NCBI GenBank assembly: GCA_018716725.1 | Contig: DVJP01000082.1 | Span: forward strand, 1 to 64,000 | DNA from: Candidatus Merdivicinus excrementipullorum | GTDB taxonomy: Bacteria; Bacillota; Clostridia; Oscillospirales; Ruminococcaceae | Reading direction: 5' to 3' | Length of the DNA: 64,000 nucleotides | Part shown: piece after piece, positions 55,014 to 63,605 of the stretch | How positions within the stretch are numbered: the first letter of the stretch is position 1 | Layout: each line of letters starts with the position of its first letter | The notes under the pieces: model-generated | The model's database searches: none | What the model was told of the DNA's origin: nothing | Seen by the model: the letters and a program-made list of their open reading frames with translations, nothing else | Program-made: the position numbers and the translations under genes

Positions 55014-56954
55014 TCAGCGCCGGGTAATGGGGATGGCTTTGACCTCGTAGGGGGCCAGCTCCACCTGGATCGCCGCGCCGGACACGCTGTCCAGCCGGAT
55101 TGTTTTTCCCTCCGCCATAACGTCGCTTTCCGGAGCCAGATCCGCATATTGCAGCGGCAGGGTATAATTGACCGTCTGCTTTTTGCCGCAGGGATTAAAG
55201 ACAACCAGCAGAGCGGGGGTTTCCGCGCCGGGGCAGGTGTGCAGGACGGCGTCCGGCTGATAGCCGTTGGGCTGAGCGATATGGATAAAGTCCCCCAAAA
55301 GGGTTTCCCGGTACTGCCGGTAAAGGGCCAGCCATTTATCGTAAATGGCCTTGGTATTAGGCCCGATATAGGGAACTTTTCCGTATGCGCCGCCGTTAAA
55401 GCCGTAGCCGAAGCTGGTAGCAGCCGCGTGCTCATAGGTGGCGGTATTTTCCTCGCTGGCATTGATACAGTGGCCGTGATACGGCTCCAGCGGGATTCCG
55501 TATGCATGGCAGCAGGGGGGCGTCATGTAACGGGCTTCATAGGCGCAGGCGCGTTTCATCACCATCAGCTCCATGCCGCCGAATTCGTTCTCGTCCTCTT
55601 CCCGGTGGCCGCCGGGGATTTGGGAAACTCCCATGAAAATCGCGTTCCAGGTTTCCGGGGCGGTAAGAATTTTTCCTCTGCCCACAACCTCCCCATAGAA
55701 TCTATTTTCCCACATCCAGTTCATAAAGTCAACGGCTTTTTCGCTTGGATGGCTGTGGTTTACTTCCTGGCAGACCAGGCCGTGTACGGGGCCGTCCAGA
55801 GCGAGGCCGTCAAACCCGACCTCATCCAGCAGGTAAAAGAGCTTTTCCCGGATATAATCGCCCCAGGGGGAGTGATAGCACATATTGCCGAACCCAAAGG
55901 GGTCGTACCGCATTCCGTCCGGCCCCAGGCACTGCCAGTCGGGATGGTCGATGCAGACCTGGGAATTCCGCCAGGCAATGGTTGCGGAACAATAAGGAAG
56001 GACCTTGATTCCCTTGCTGTGGAAATAATCCACCAGCCGTTTGACGTCGGCATAACCGTCCGGGAATAAGTCCGGCCGGGGAATATAGTCGCCGGTGTTG
56101 GTGAAAACCTGTCCCACATGCAGGGAAACAAAGTCGAAGCCCGCCTCTTTGGCTGTGTCAGCCAGCTGCAGCAATTCTTCCCAGGTTTCGCAGGAATTTG
56201 TGCAAAGCCCGTTTTGAATATTGCAGATCCACGGCGCCAGCTTCTTGTAAATGCGGTGCAGGATGATGCTTTCTTCCTGCCGGTCCATAGAGGTGACCGC
56301 TTCATACAGGTCAAAGGATTCCATTTCCTCGCCGGGCTTTAAAACCATGCCCAGTTCGCCCGGAAATTCCAGCCGCGTCCAGGCAAAATAGTAATCGTCC
56401 TCTTTTTTGATATTCTGGCTGGTATAGTAGTTGCTGAATACGCTTAAGGTCAGGCGCCGGTCAAAAAAGCGGAGGATATCCACCGTCATATGGTCCACGG
56501 AAACCGGAGAATCCCCCTTATTTATCAACCGGATTTTTTTGCAGAGCAGCGGCATTTCATCGCACACCTCGTACAGCAGATGCAGCTCCACCTCCGGCAT
56601 GCCCGGCAGACGGTTTTTCAGGACAATATCGGCGGTATCCCCGTGTTTTCCCTTTCCAAGGATCACGTCCGTTACGGCAAAAGCGCCTTTGCGCTGCCAC
56701 AAATCCTGCTGACAGCCCTCCACCGTATTCCGGTCAAAGGGAGCCGCCTCATAGTCTTGGCCGTTTAAGGTGACGGCGGCTTCAAAGGGCGCGCTGGGTT
56801 CAAAGCTGAATACCGGGTACCAGGTGTCTCCCAATTTTTTGCCGCCTGTCCGGATATGGTAGGTTTTGGTGCAGACGCCGTCGGTAAGGTCAATTACCCG
56901 CCGCAGATACTCGTTTTCTAAAATCAGGCGGTTTTCCTGTTTGGTAATGCTCAT
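55014..56954 (-). CDS. Clan-D-like glycoside hydrolase, tandem copy A
   Basis: A 646-residue cytoplasmic enzyme. The N-terminal half is a beta-sandwich (MSITKQENRLILENEYLRRV) and the middle a TIM barrel with LFPDGYADVKRLVDYFHSKG, ATIAWRNSQVCIDHPDW, and GFDGLALDGPVHGLVCQEVN, whose second Asp (LALD) is the likely nucleophile. The C-terminal beta domain begins near GNHHIAQPNGY-type text and ends YEVKAIPIT. The layout is like GH36/alpha-galactosidase relatives, but the exact family is unclear. It is highly similar over its full length to the next gene, so the two are a recent duplication. AGGAA precedes the ATG. Confidence 0.78.
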   Translation of the reverse strand: MSITKQENRLILENEYLRRVIDLTDGVCTKTYHIRTGGKKLGDTWYPVFSFEPSAPFEAAVTLNGQDYEAAPFDRNTVEGCQQDLWQRKGAFAVTDVILGKGKHGDTADIVLKNRLPGMPEVELHLLYEVCDEMPLLCKKIRLINKGDSPVSVDHMTVDILRFFDRRLTLSVFSNYYTSQNIKKEDDYYFAWTRLEFPGELGMVLKPGEEMESFDLYEAVTSMDRQEESIILHRIYKKLAPWICNIQNGLCTNSCETWEELLQLADTAKEAGFDFVSLHVGQVFTNTGDYIPRPDLFPDGYADVKRLVDYFHSKGIKVLPYCSATIAWRNSQVCIDHPDWQCLGPDGMRYDPFGFGNMCYHSPWGDYIREKLFYLLDEVGFDGLALDGPVHGLVCQEVNHSHPSEKAVDFMNWMWENRFYGEVVGRGKILTAPETWNAIFMGVSQIPGGHREEDENEFGGMELMVMKRACAYEARYMTPPCCHAYGIPLEPYHGHCINASEENTATYEHAAATSFGYGFNGGAYGKVPYIGPNTKAIYDKWLALYRQYRETLLGDFIHIAQPNGYQPDAVLHTCPGAETPALLVVFNPCGKKQTVNYTLPLQYADLAPESDVMAEGKTIRLDSVSGAAIQVELAPYEVKAIPITRR

Positions 56955-56979
56955 ACTTGATTCCTGCCTTTCAATCTCT

Positions 56980-57011
56980 GCGGGAAAAACGCAGGAGCAC
57001 GCTTTTCCCGC
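56980..57011 (-). repeat. Strong hairpin between the tandem glycosidase genes
   Basis: GCGGGAAAA (56980-56988) pairs with TTTTCCCGC (57003-57011) around a 14-base loop. On the minus-strand transcript no T-run follows, so this is more likely an mRNA-stabilising or processing hairpin than a terminator. Confidence 0.55.
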
Positions 57012-57038
57012 AAAGCATTATGGAATGGATTTCCGATA

Positions 57039-58970
57039 TTATTCTTTGACTTTAATGGGGATGGCTTTTACTTCGTAGGGAGCCAGTTCAATCGCCACCG
57101 CCGCGCCGGACACGCTGTCCAGCCGGATTTCATTTCCTTCCGCAATAACCGTTTTCCCCGGAGCCAGCCCGGCATATTGGAGCGGCAATAAATACTGCAC
57201 TGCCTGCTCGTTTCCGCAGGGGTTAAAGACGATCAGCAAAGCGGGGGTTTCCGCGCCGGGGCGGGTGTGCAGGACGGCGTCCGGCTGATATCCGTTGGGC
57301 TGGGCAATATGGATAAAGTCCCCCAAAAGGGTTTCCCGGTAATCCTTAAAAATCTTGAGCCATTTCTGATAAATCTTCTTGGTGTTTTCCCCAATGTAAG
57401 GTTCTTTTGCGTAAATGCTGTTGTCAATGCCGTAACCCAGCATAGCCGCCAGGGAGTGCTCATAGGTAGCGGGATTCTCCTCATCCGCCTCCATGGAATG
57501 GCCGTGATAATCCTCCAGGTTAAAGGAAGTCCAAACGCAGCAGGAAGGGGTGTTGTACCGCGCTTCATAAACGCAGGACCGGGTCATGGACACCAGGGGC
57601 ATCCCGCCGAATTCGTTTTGGTCCTCCTCCCGGTATCCGCCGGGAGTTTCATTGACGCCTAAGAAGATCGCGTTCCAGACTTCCGGTACCGTAATGTATT
57701 TGCCCCGGGCCACGATATCCCCGTAAAACTTCTTTTCCCACATCCAGTTCATAAAGTTTACCGAAGCAGGGGTGCGGTGGGCGTGATTTACTTCCTCGCA
57801 GACCAAACCGTGTACAGGGCCATCCAAAGCAAGTCCGTCAAATCCGATTTCATCCAGCAGATAAAAGAGCTTTTCCCGGATATAATCGCCCCAGGGGGAA
57901 TGATAGCACATATTCCCAAAAGAATAGGGATCGTACCGCAGCCCGTCCGGCCCCAGGCACTGCCAGTCCGGATGGTTTTGGCAGACCGCCGTATGTCTCC
58001 ATGCAATGGTAGCGGAGCAGTAAGGCGTTGTTTTCAAGCCTTTTTGATGGCAGTAATCCACCAGCCGTTTCACATCGGCGTAGCCGCCCGGGAACAAGTC
58101 CGGACGAGGGATGTAGTCGCCGGTGTTGGTAAAAATCTGTCCTACGGAAAAGCAAAGCAGTTCAAAGCCGTTTTCCGCGGCAATATCCACCGTCTGATAT
58201 AATTCTTCCGCAGTTTGGCAGGTGCCCACCGACAATTGCAGGTTTAAGCTCTGGATCCAAGGGGCGATTTCCTTATAAATACGGTGAAGAATAACGCTTT
58301 CTTCCTGCCGGTCAACGGACGTGGCCGCCTCATAAAGGTCAAAGGATTCCATGGATTCGCCGGGGGAAAGGATCATGTCCAGCTGGTCCGGGAATTCCAT
58401 CCGTGTCCAGCCGAAATAATAAAGGTCCTGTTTTTTTACATCGTCGCTCTGGGTGTAGTTGGTGAAAACATCCAGCGGGAAGCTGCGCCCAAAGAAACGC
58501 AGCATATCCACCGTCAAATGCTCCACAGTTACATCCCGGCTGCCGGTGTTTTTAACGGACACCCGTTTCTGCAAAAAGGGCATTTTATCGGAAATCTCAT
58601 AATGAAGGGTCAGCTCAACGGGCGGGACATCGCCGCTGCGGGGTGCCAGGGTAATGTCGGCTGTATCTCCCAGACGGCTTTTTCCAATCTCCACAGATTT
58701 TACGACAAAACTGCTGGGGCGGTTCCAAAGGTTGTTGTCCCGGCCGTGCTTTGCAGGCGACGCTTCGTAAGATTTGCCGTCTACTACAATGGCCGCTTCA
58801 AAGGGCGCTTCCGATTCAAAGCTGAACATGGGATACCATGTATCGCCGAGTTTCTGCCCGCCCGGGCGGATATGGTAGGTTTTGGTGCAGATGCCGTCGG
58901 TAAGGTCAAGGACGCGCCGCATAAATTCATTTTCCAGAACCAGGCGGCTGCCCTCTTTTACAATACTCAT
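57039..58970 (-). CDS. Clan-D-like glycoside hydrolase, tandem copy B
   Basis: A 643-residue paralog of the gene at 55014, with the same order of blocks: DLTDGICTKTYHIRPGGQKLG, GYADVKRLVDYCHQKGLKT, GFDGLALDGPVHGLVCEEVN and a C-terminus ending YEVKAIPIKV. The predicted nucleophile Asp is kept, so both copies look active. Differences are scattered rather than clustered, which suggests a duplication with separate substrate drift. No signal peptide. It lies 16 bases after the upstream gene, so it is in the same operon. Confidence 0.78.
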   Translation of the reverse strand: MSIVKEGSRLVLENEFMRRVLDLTDGICTKTYHIRPGGQKLGDTWYPMFSFESEAPFEAAIVVDGKSYEASPAKHGRDNNLWNRPSSFVVKSVEIGKSRLGDTADITLAPRSGDVPPVELTLHYEISDKMPFLQKRVSVKNTGSRDVTVEHLTVDMLRFFGRSFPLDVFTNYTQSDDVKKQDLYYFGWTRMEFPDQLDMILSPGESMESFDLYEAATSVDRQEESVILHRIYKEIAPWIQSLNLQLSVGTCQTAEELYQTVDIAAENGFELLCFSVGQIFTNTGDYIPRPDLFPGGYADVKRLVDYCHQKGLKTTPYCSATIAWRHTAVCQNHPDWQCLGPDGLRYDPYSFGNMCYHSPWGDYIREKLFYLLDEIGFDGLALDGPVHGLVCEEVNHAHRTPASVNFMNWMWEKKFYGDIVARGKYITVPEVWNAIFLGVNETPGGYREEDQNEFGGMPLVSMTRSCVYEARYNTPSCCVWTSFNLEDYHGHSMEADEENPATYEHSLAAMLGYGIDNSIYAKEPYIGENTKKIYQKWLKIFKDYRETLLGDFIHIAQPNGYQPDAVLHTRPGAETPALLIVFNPCGNEQAVQYLLPLQYAGLAPGKTVIAEGNEIRLDSVSGAAVAIELAPYEVKAIPIKVKE

Positions 58971-58986
58971 AAATTACGCCTGCCTT

Positions 58987-61281
58987 TCAGTCTTTGCGGA
59001 GCGGCACAAATACCGGCTGATCCCGCATAAAGATTTTTACCTGAGGATAAGGCGGTTCCTCCCCGTCAAATACGCACTTAAACAGCAGCATGCTGATGCC
59101 CTGTTCCAGCTTTAAGGGGGAGCCGTCGCCTTCTACGGTGCGGATCAGATGGAAATCCTTATCCCGGATTTCCGCTGTCACTCCGCCGTCGTAGATCAGG
59201 TACTGGCCGCAGTCCAAGCGCAGGTCAAAGCGGATGAAATCCTCCCCGGCCCGGAAGGTCAGCTGGCTGAAGCCGCCCCGGTCCCGTTCATCCCCGGCCC
59301 GCATCCGGAACACCATTTTCTGTGCCGGATAGGGGTTAAAGGTCATCCAGTCCCCGCCGGAAGGCATCCCCGGCTGGGCCCCTTCGGGGGAGCATTCAAA
59401 GGCGGCGATATTCATCCGGTAAACATGGAACCCGCCGGGAACCTCCTCAATATCCCATTCCGTTTTGGGATCCCGGAGCTGTTCTTTTAAGGATTCCGGG
59501 ATGTCCCCGTACATCCGCATTTTTTCCCAAGCGGAAATAAGGGAGAGGTATTCCTTGGTTTTCCCATGGGCGCGCAGAGCGTCCTTGCCCATGTTAAAGG
59601 CGAATCCCGCCCCGTATCCGGCCGCCTTGGAAAGCATCCAGTTGATGTCGTCCGGGGTGGTGGATTCATATTTCCTAGTAGCGCCGCGCAGGGTGTACCA
59701 TCCCATCATGGGGGGCATTAAGTTGCGGCGGAAATACTCCTGGTTGCTCCGCCGGTAATCAAACATGCCGTTTCGCATATCCGCGTACCAAGGCTCGCCC
59801 CAGTTCATGTAGCTGTGCATGTGCCAGTTGTAGTGGGTCAGCCCGCTGGCGTCGCTTATGACCTCCGGCCCCCAGACGTCGTAGGCCTCTTTGACGAATT
59901 TGGCCTGGGCGTATTCCTCGTGGCCGGTGTAATCGCAGGCCAGGCCGTCAAAGGACATCCGCTTTAACCCGGTATAGCGGAAGAATTCCCCCAGCCGCCG
60001 GCTGAATTCCTGCTGGAGCTTCAAGTCCGGGAATAGGGTCCGGTAATCATAGTCCCACAGGCGGGCCGCATTTTCTCCGGCCCTGTGTGCGGCGGGAACC
60101 GTTCCCCATGCGCCGCGTTGGCAGTCGGAAAGGAATACCTGATCTCCCTCCCGGCGGATGCGTTTGTAGTGGATCAGCTCATCCCCAATGCGGACGGCGT
60201 TTAACGTGGAAAGGCGGGTAAAATACTCGTCCTTGGCAATGGCAATTTCCGTATCCGTCTCGCCAATGTCCCCGCAAAGAGTGGTTTCCCCCATTTTCAG
60301 CAGGTTGGGATGCGGGATCGGCGTCACATAAGGATCGTTGGTGGTCATGAAGTTGGACAGGGTGTGGACGCCCAGGTCGATCCCCCGGGCTTTGGCCCGT
60401 TCTACGGCAGCTTTGACCGTATCGTCACCGCCTTCCACCTCAAAGTGCCCCCAGTTTTTGAAGAATCCCGGGTGATAAAGGCAGGAGAAGCCGCCCATTT
60501 CCGCACAATCCAGGGCTTCGTCCAAGGATTTCTCGTCGAAATCCATAATCAGGTAGGAAGCGTTGGCACGCCGGGCTGTTTTGGCCCATTCCCCATCCAC
60601 TAAAGTGTGAGGCAGCCCTTCCGCCAACTCAATTTCGCTGATAACCGGAAGAATTTCCTCCTCCGGGCAGGAAAACAAAGCGACGGCGGACCCGGCAATC
60701 AGGGCCTCCTCCCCTTCCGCCGGCAAAACCAGCGCATCTTTCGCGTAGAAAAAGTCCCGGTAAGCAATCTGGGTGCGGTTCCGGCAATAAGCCTGCAGCG
60801 CCGCGCCGTCATGCAAGGGCAGGGCCGCGCAGGCCGAAACCGGCTCCCGCATCCCCTTGCGGTTGATAACCTGCTCCGCCATAGGGTGGCTGGGAACCAA
60901 TTCTTTTGGGAACCCGCCTACCGTTTTGGGATTCAGAGCCTGGATCCCCACAGCCTGGCCGTCCTTCCGCGCAACACCTAAAATTTCTCCGCATTCGCCA
61001 GGGTATTCAGCCAAAAACGGCCCCCAAATAAACGCCTCAACGCTGGGATCGGCATCCAGGGCACGGAGCCGGCAGTAACGCTGCCCGGCGCTGATTTCCA
61101 CCTGCTGGCGGATACCGTCAAAGCAAACCGTAAAAATGCCGTCGCCGGGAATTATCCCCGTTGCGGGAAGCACCCTGCCGTTGCACACAATATGGGCAAA
61201 GGGGACCCGCCTGCCGCCGCAGAGACTGCACCGGCCGTCCTCGTAAATTTCCAGTGTTCCCGTTCCAATCTGAAGAATCAT
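58987..61281 (-). CDS. Unclassified large enzyme, probably a TIM-barrel glycoside hydrolase
   Basis: A 764-residue cytoplasmic protein I do not recognise as a named family. Residues about 1-200 look like a beta-sandwich. The centre shows barrel-like strands: SYLIMDFDEKSLDEALDC, DLGVHTLSNFMTTNDPYV, and MSFDGLACDYTGHEEY (about residue 440), which shares FDGLA.D with the tandem clan-D-like enzymes. A C-terminal beta region follows (about 630-764). Asp in FDGLACD is the best nucleophile candidate. Preceded by GGGAGG at the ATG. It lies in the same operon as both neighbours. An active-site claim is inference. Confidence 0.6.
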   Translation of the reverse strand: MILQIGTGTLEIYEDGRCSLCGGRRVPFAHIVCNGRVLPATGIIPGDGIFTVCFDGIRQQVEISAGQRYCRLRALDADPSVEAFIWGPFLAEYPGECGEILGVARKDGQAVGIQALNPKTVGGFPKELVPSHPMAEQVINRKGMREPVSACAALPLHDGAALQAYCRNRTQIAYRDFFYAKDALVLPAEGEEALIAGSAVALFSCPEEEILPVISEIELAEGLPHTLVDGEWAKTARRANASYLIMDFDEKSLDEALDCAEMGGFSCLYHPGFFKNWGHFEVEGGDDTVKAAVERAKARGIDLGVHTLSNFMTTNDPYVTPIPHPNLLKMGETTLCGDIGETDTEIAIAKDEYFTRLSTLNAVRIGDELIHYKRIRREGDQVFLSDCQRGAWGTVPAAHRAGENAARLWDYDYRTLFPDLKLQQEFSRRLGEFFRYTGLKRMSFDGLACDYTGHEEYAQAKFVKEAYDVWGPEVISDASGLTHYNWHMHSYMNWGEPWYADMRNGMFDYRRSNQEYFRRNLMPPMMGWYTLRGATRKYESTTPDDINWMLSKAAGYGAGFAFNMGKDALRAHGKTKEYLSLISAWEKMRMYGDIPESLKEQLRDPKTEWDIEEVPGGFHVYRMNIAAFECSPEGAQPGMPSGGDWMTFNPYPAQKMVFRMRAGDERDRGGFSQLTFRAGEDFIRFDLRLDCGQYLIYDGGVTAEIRDKDFHLIRTVEGDGSPLKLEQGISMLLFKCVFDGEEPPYPQVKIFMRDQPVFVPLRKD

Positions 61282-61308
61282 TCTTGTTTTCCTCCCATTA
61301 AAGGCTGC

Positions 61309-63489
61309 TTATTTTGTGAGATGGATGACCGTTTTCCCGCGCTTTTCTACCCGGACTTTTTGGTAGCCGTCCCAGGGATTCACCGGCATCGGCTTCTTTT
61401 GCTGATAAGATTTTTCCGCAAAAACGGAAACAACTGCGTCATACTGGGTGGGATTTTCCAGTTCCAGCGCCAATTCGTCGTTGTTGGCACGGACCGTCCG
61501 GGCAATAATATGGTCAAAGCAGAAAATCTTTTCCTGGTCCACCACAACATACACGCCGGGATTTTCCACATAATTGAGCATGATGGAAACTTCACACCAG
61601 CAGGCCCCGCCCGGGAATTCCCCAACGTTTTCCCGGCCTTCCCAGTCGCTTAACTGCACCCGTTCGCCGGACTGCCCTTCATAGCTGTACATGCCGTATT
61701 GCGTACCTCCCCAGGTATTCTGGAAGGGGTTCTCATCCAAACTGACAAACTGGGTGATGCTGTGGGAAATCTCCCGGAACAGCCCCAGGTACTGGGCTTT
61801 GCCGGTAGCGCGGTACAGCTCAAACAGGGAAACGCCGGACAAGGTGCAGATACCGGGGGCCGCGTGCTTATTCTGGATACTGGCCCAAACCGCGCCGGCG
61901 CTCTTAATTCCCCGCCGGGCAAACTGGGATTTGGCCGGGAACTGGAAATCGTAGGACACGCACCAGCTGGCGGCCAGGTTGGCGCTTGCTTCCGCATAAG
62001 GCAGCCAGCGGGCATCCCCCGTCACGTTGTAAAGGGCCATATAGGATTCCAGCAGGCCGAAAGCGGATTCGCTATCCGGGCACTGGCAGATTTCCCCGGG
62101 GCCGCCGTTGGAAAATCCCTTTTCCAGGTAGTTATGGAAATAATATTCGCCGGCTTTGCAGGCGGTTTCCAGGAAGGAACCTTCCTTGTAGTACGCCCAG
62201 CCCAGGGCCAGCGCCCCGATACCCGTTGCGGCGCTGGAAGTTCCCCGCACCAGTATTTTTTTGCTGGAAACATCCACAAACTGCCCGAACTGGCCATTCA
62301 CTTCAAAAAGATCCCGCAGGGTTTCCAAAGAGACCTGCAGCTTTTTCCGCCATTCCTCCGGGATTTCCGTCCCGTCCTTTTCAAACAAGAGGAACTGCTT
62401 TAAGACAAAGTAAACCGCGTCGGTAAATTTCCGCAGCAGGAGGATATTTTTGTCCCCCTCCGGGTCGATGGAATCCCCGTAGGGCCGGCCGTTGTAATAA
62501 ATGCCGTACATAAGCCCGCTTCCCATCCAGATTTCCCGGAACAGGAATTCCAGCGTCTGCCAGCTGCGGTGTTTGGAAAGATGGGTTCCCGCCAGGAAAC
62601 AGGGGTAGGTGCTCATGCCCCCGCCCACCCAGCCGGTCTGCCACTGGCTGCAAATGCTGCTGTCGGCGTTGGAGGAGCGGTAAAACCGTTCCGTACAGAC
62701 CCAGTTGTGGATGTTGTACTTGTTTTCCACCGCCTGGAAGGCCTTGGAAAAGGGGACGACGTTTACCGGTTCATCCGGCCCGTTAAATTCCTTCCGAAGA
62801 TCCATAAACTGCGCCAGGTATTCCGTAACCGACTGGCAGGGCTGTTCATACAGCCGGAACCGGATGGTTACGGATTCCCCGGCCAGCATATCGGCCCCTT
62901 TATCGTCGCTTTGGCAGTCGGAATGCATAAAATGGTAGATTTTGCTCCGGTATCCCGGAACCACCAAAGCAAATTCGGCGGTGTCTCCCACTTCCTCCAC
63001 CCGGATGCTGTTGTCCTGTTCCGGGAAAGACCGCTGGGTAAACAGGAAGAAAAACGCCTGTTTATTTTTCGGGGAAAAATATCCGAACAGGGGCTTGCTC
63101 AAATCCCCGGCCATCAGTTCAATTTTGGATTCGCCGTCTTTGGAAATCCGGGGCACGTCCGTAATGACCGGCTCCGGGTCCGGCACATCGTCCACGTTGC
63201 CCACGGCGATGGGCGGGTATTCCAAGGGCAGGCTTTTGAACCGGTTCCCGTTGTACATGCCGGCCGGCGCAAAGACGTAGTTTTCCCTGGTCCAACCCTC
63301 TTTGACTTCGGAAACCGTGATTACCACGTTCCCGGCGGGCTGTTTTGCCGTAACCTTCAGGGTGTATTCCCAGCCGCTTTTTAAAGGGACACGTGCCAGG
63401 CTGACAGCCCAATTGCCCAGGTCTTCCGTTCCTTCCCGCAAATCCCAGGCGCATTCCAACCGGTTTTCTTTTTGAATATGAAGTTTCAT
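61309..63489 (-). CDS. Unclassified protein with N-terminal beta domain and (alpha/alpha) barrel, likely carbohydrate-active
   Basis: A 726-residue cytoplasmic protein. The first about 270 residues are beta-rich (SGWEYTLKVTAKQPAGNVVI); the rest has repeated helical segments with YNGRPYGDS, TSSAATGIGALALGWAYY, QCPDSESAFGLLESYMALYN and RGIKSAGAVWASIQNKHAAPG, a pattern of six-hairpin or AGE-like sugar enzymes. No family is assigned. The start at 63489 follows GAGG at 8 bases; an upstream start at 63567 lies in the terminator hairpin. It is 27 bases upstream of the next gene. Confidence 0.6.
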   Translation of the reverse strand: MKLHIQKENRLECAWDLREGTEDLGNWAVSLARVPLKSGWEYTLKVTAKQPAGNVVITVSEVKEGWTRENYVFAPAGMYNGNRFKSLPLEYPPIAVGNVDDVPDPEPVITDVPRISKDGESKIELMAGDLSKPLFGYFSPKNKQAFFFLFTQRSFPEQDNSIRVEEVGDTAEFALVVPGYRSKIYHFMHSDCQSDDKGADMLAGESVTIRFRLYEQPCQSVTEYLAQFMDLRKEFNGPDEPVNVVPFSKAFQAVENKYNIHNWVCTERFYRSSNADSSICSQWQTGWVGGGMSTYPCFLAGTHLSKHRSWQTLEFLFREIWMGSGLMYGIYYNGRPYGDSIDPEGDKNILLLRKFTDAVYFVLKQFLLFEKDGTEIPEEWRKKLQVSLETLRDLFEVNGQFGQFVDVSSKKILVRGTSSAATGIGALALGWAYYKEGSFLETACKAGEYYFHNYLEKGFSNGGPGEICQCPDSESAFGLLESYMALYNVTGDARWLPYAEASANLAASWCVSYDFQFPAKSQFARRGIKSAGAVWASIQNKHAAPGICTLSGVSLFELYRATGKAQYLGLFREISHSITQFVSLDENPFQNTWGGTQYGMYSYEGQSGERVQLSDWEGRENVGEFPGGACWCEVSIMLNYVENPGVYVVVDQEKIFCFDHIIARTVRANNDELALELENPTQYDAVVSVFAEKSYQQKKPMPVNPWDGYQKVRVEKRGKTVIHLTK

Positions 63490-63506
63490 GGTGTTTTCCT
63501 CTTGGC

Positions 63507-63554
63507 AAAAAGCGATGTTCCCGCCGTTACACCTATGGGCAGGGACATCGCTTT
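63507..63554 (-). terminator. Intrinsic terminator/attenuator after the second solute-binding protein
   Basis: On the minus strand AAAGCGATGTCCC pairs with GGGAACATCGCTTT (one bulge) around a 19-base loop, followed by TTTTTG. Such a hairpin after a solute-binding gene usually lets it be made in excess over the enzymes that follow. Confidence 0.75.
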
Positions 63555-63605
63555 GCCTGCAATTCATTGCAAAAGTTTATTATTTAAGGGCTTTTAGGGG
63601 GAATC

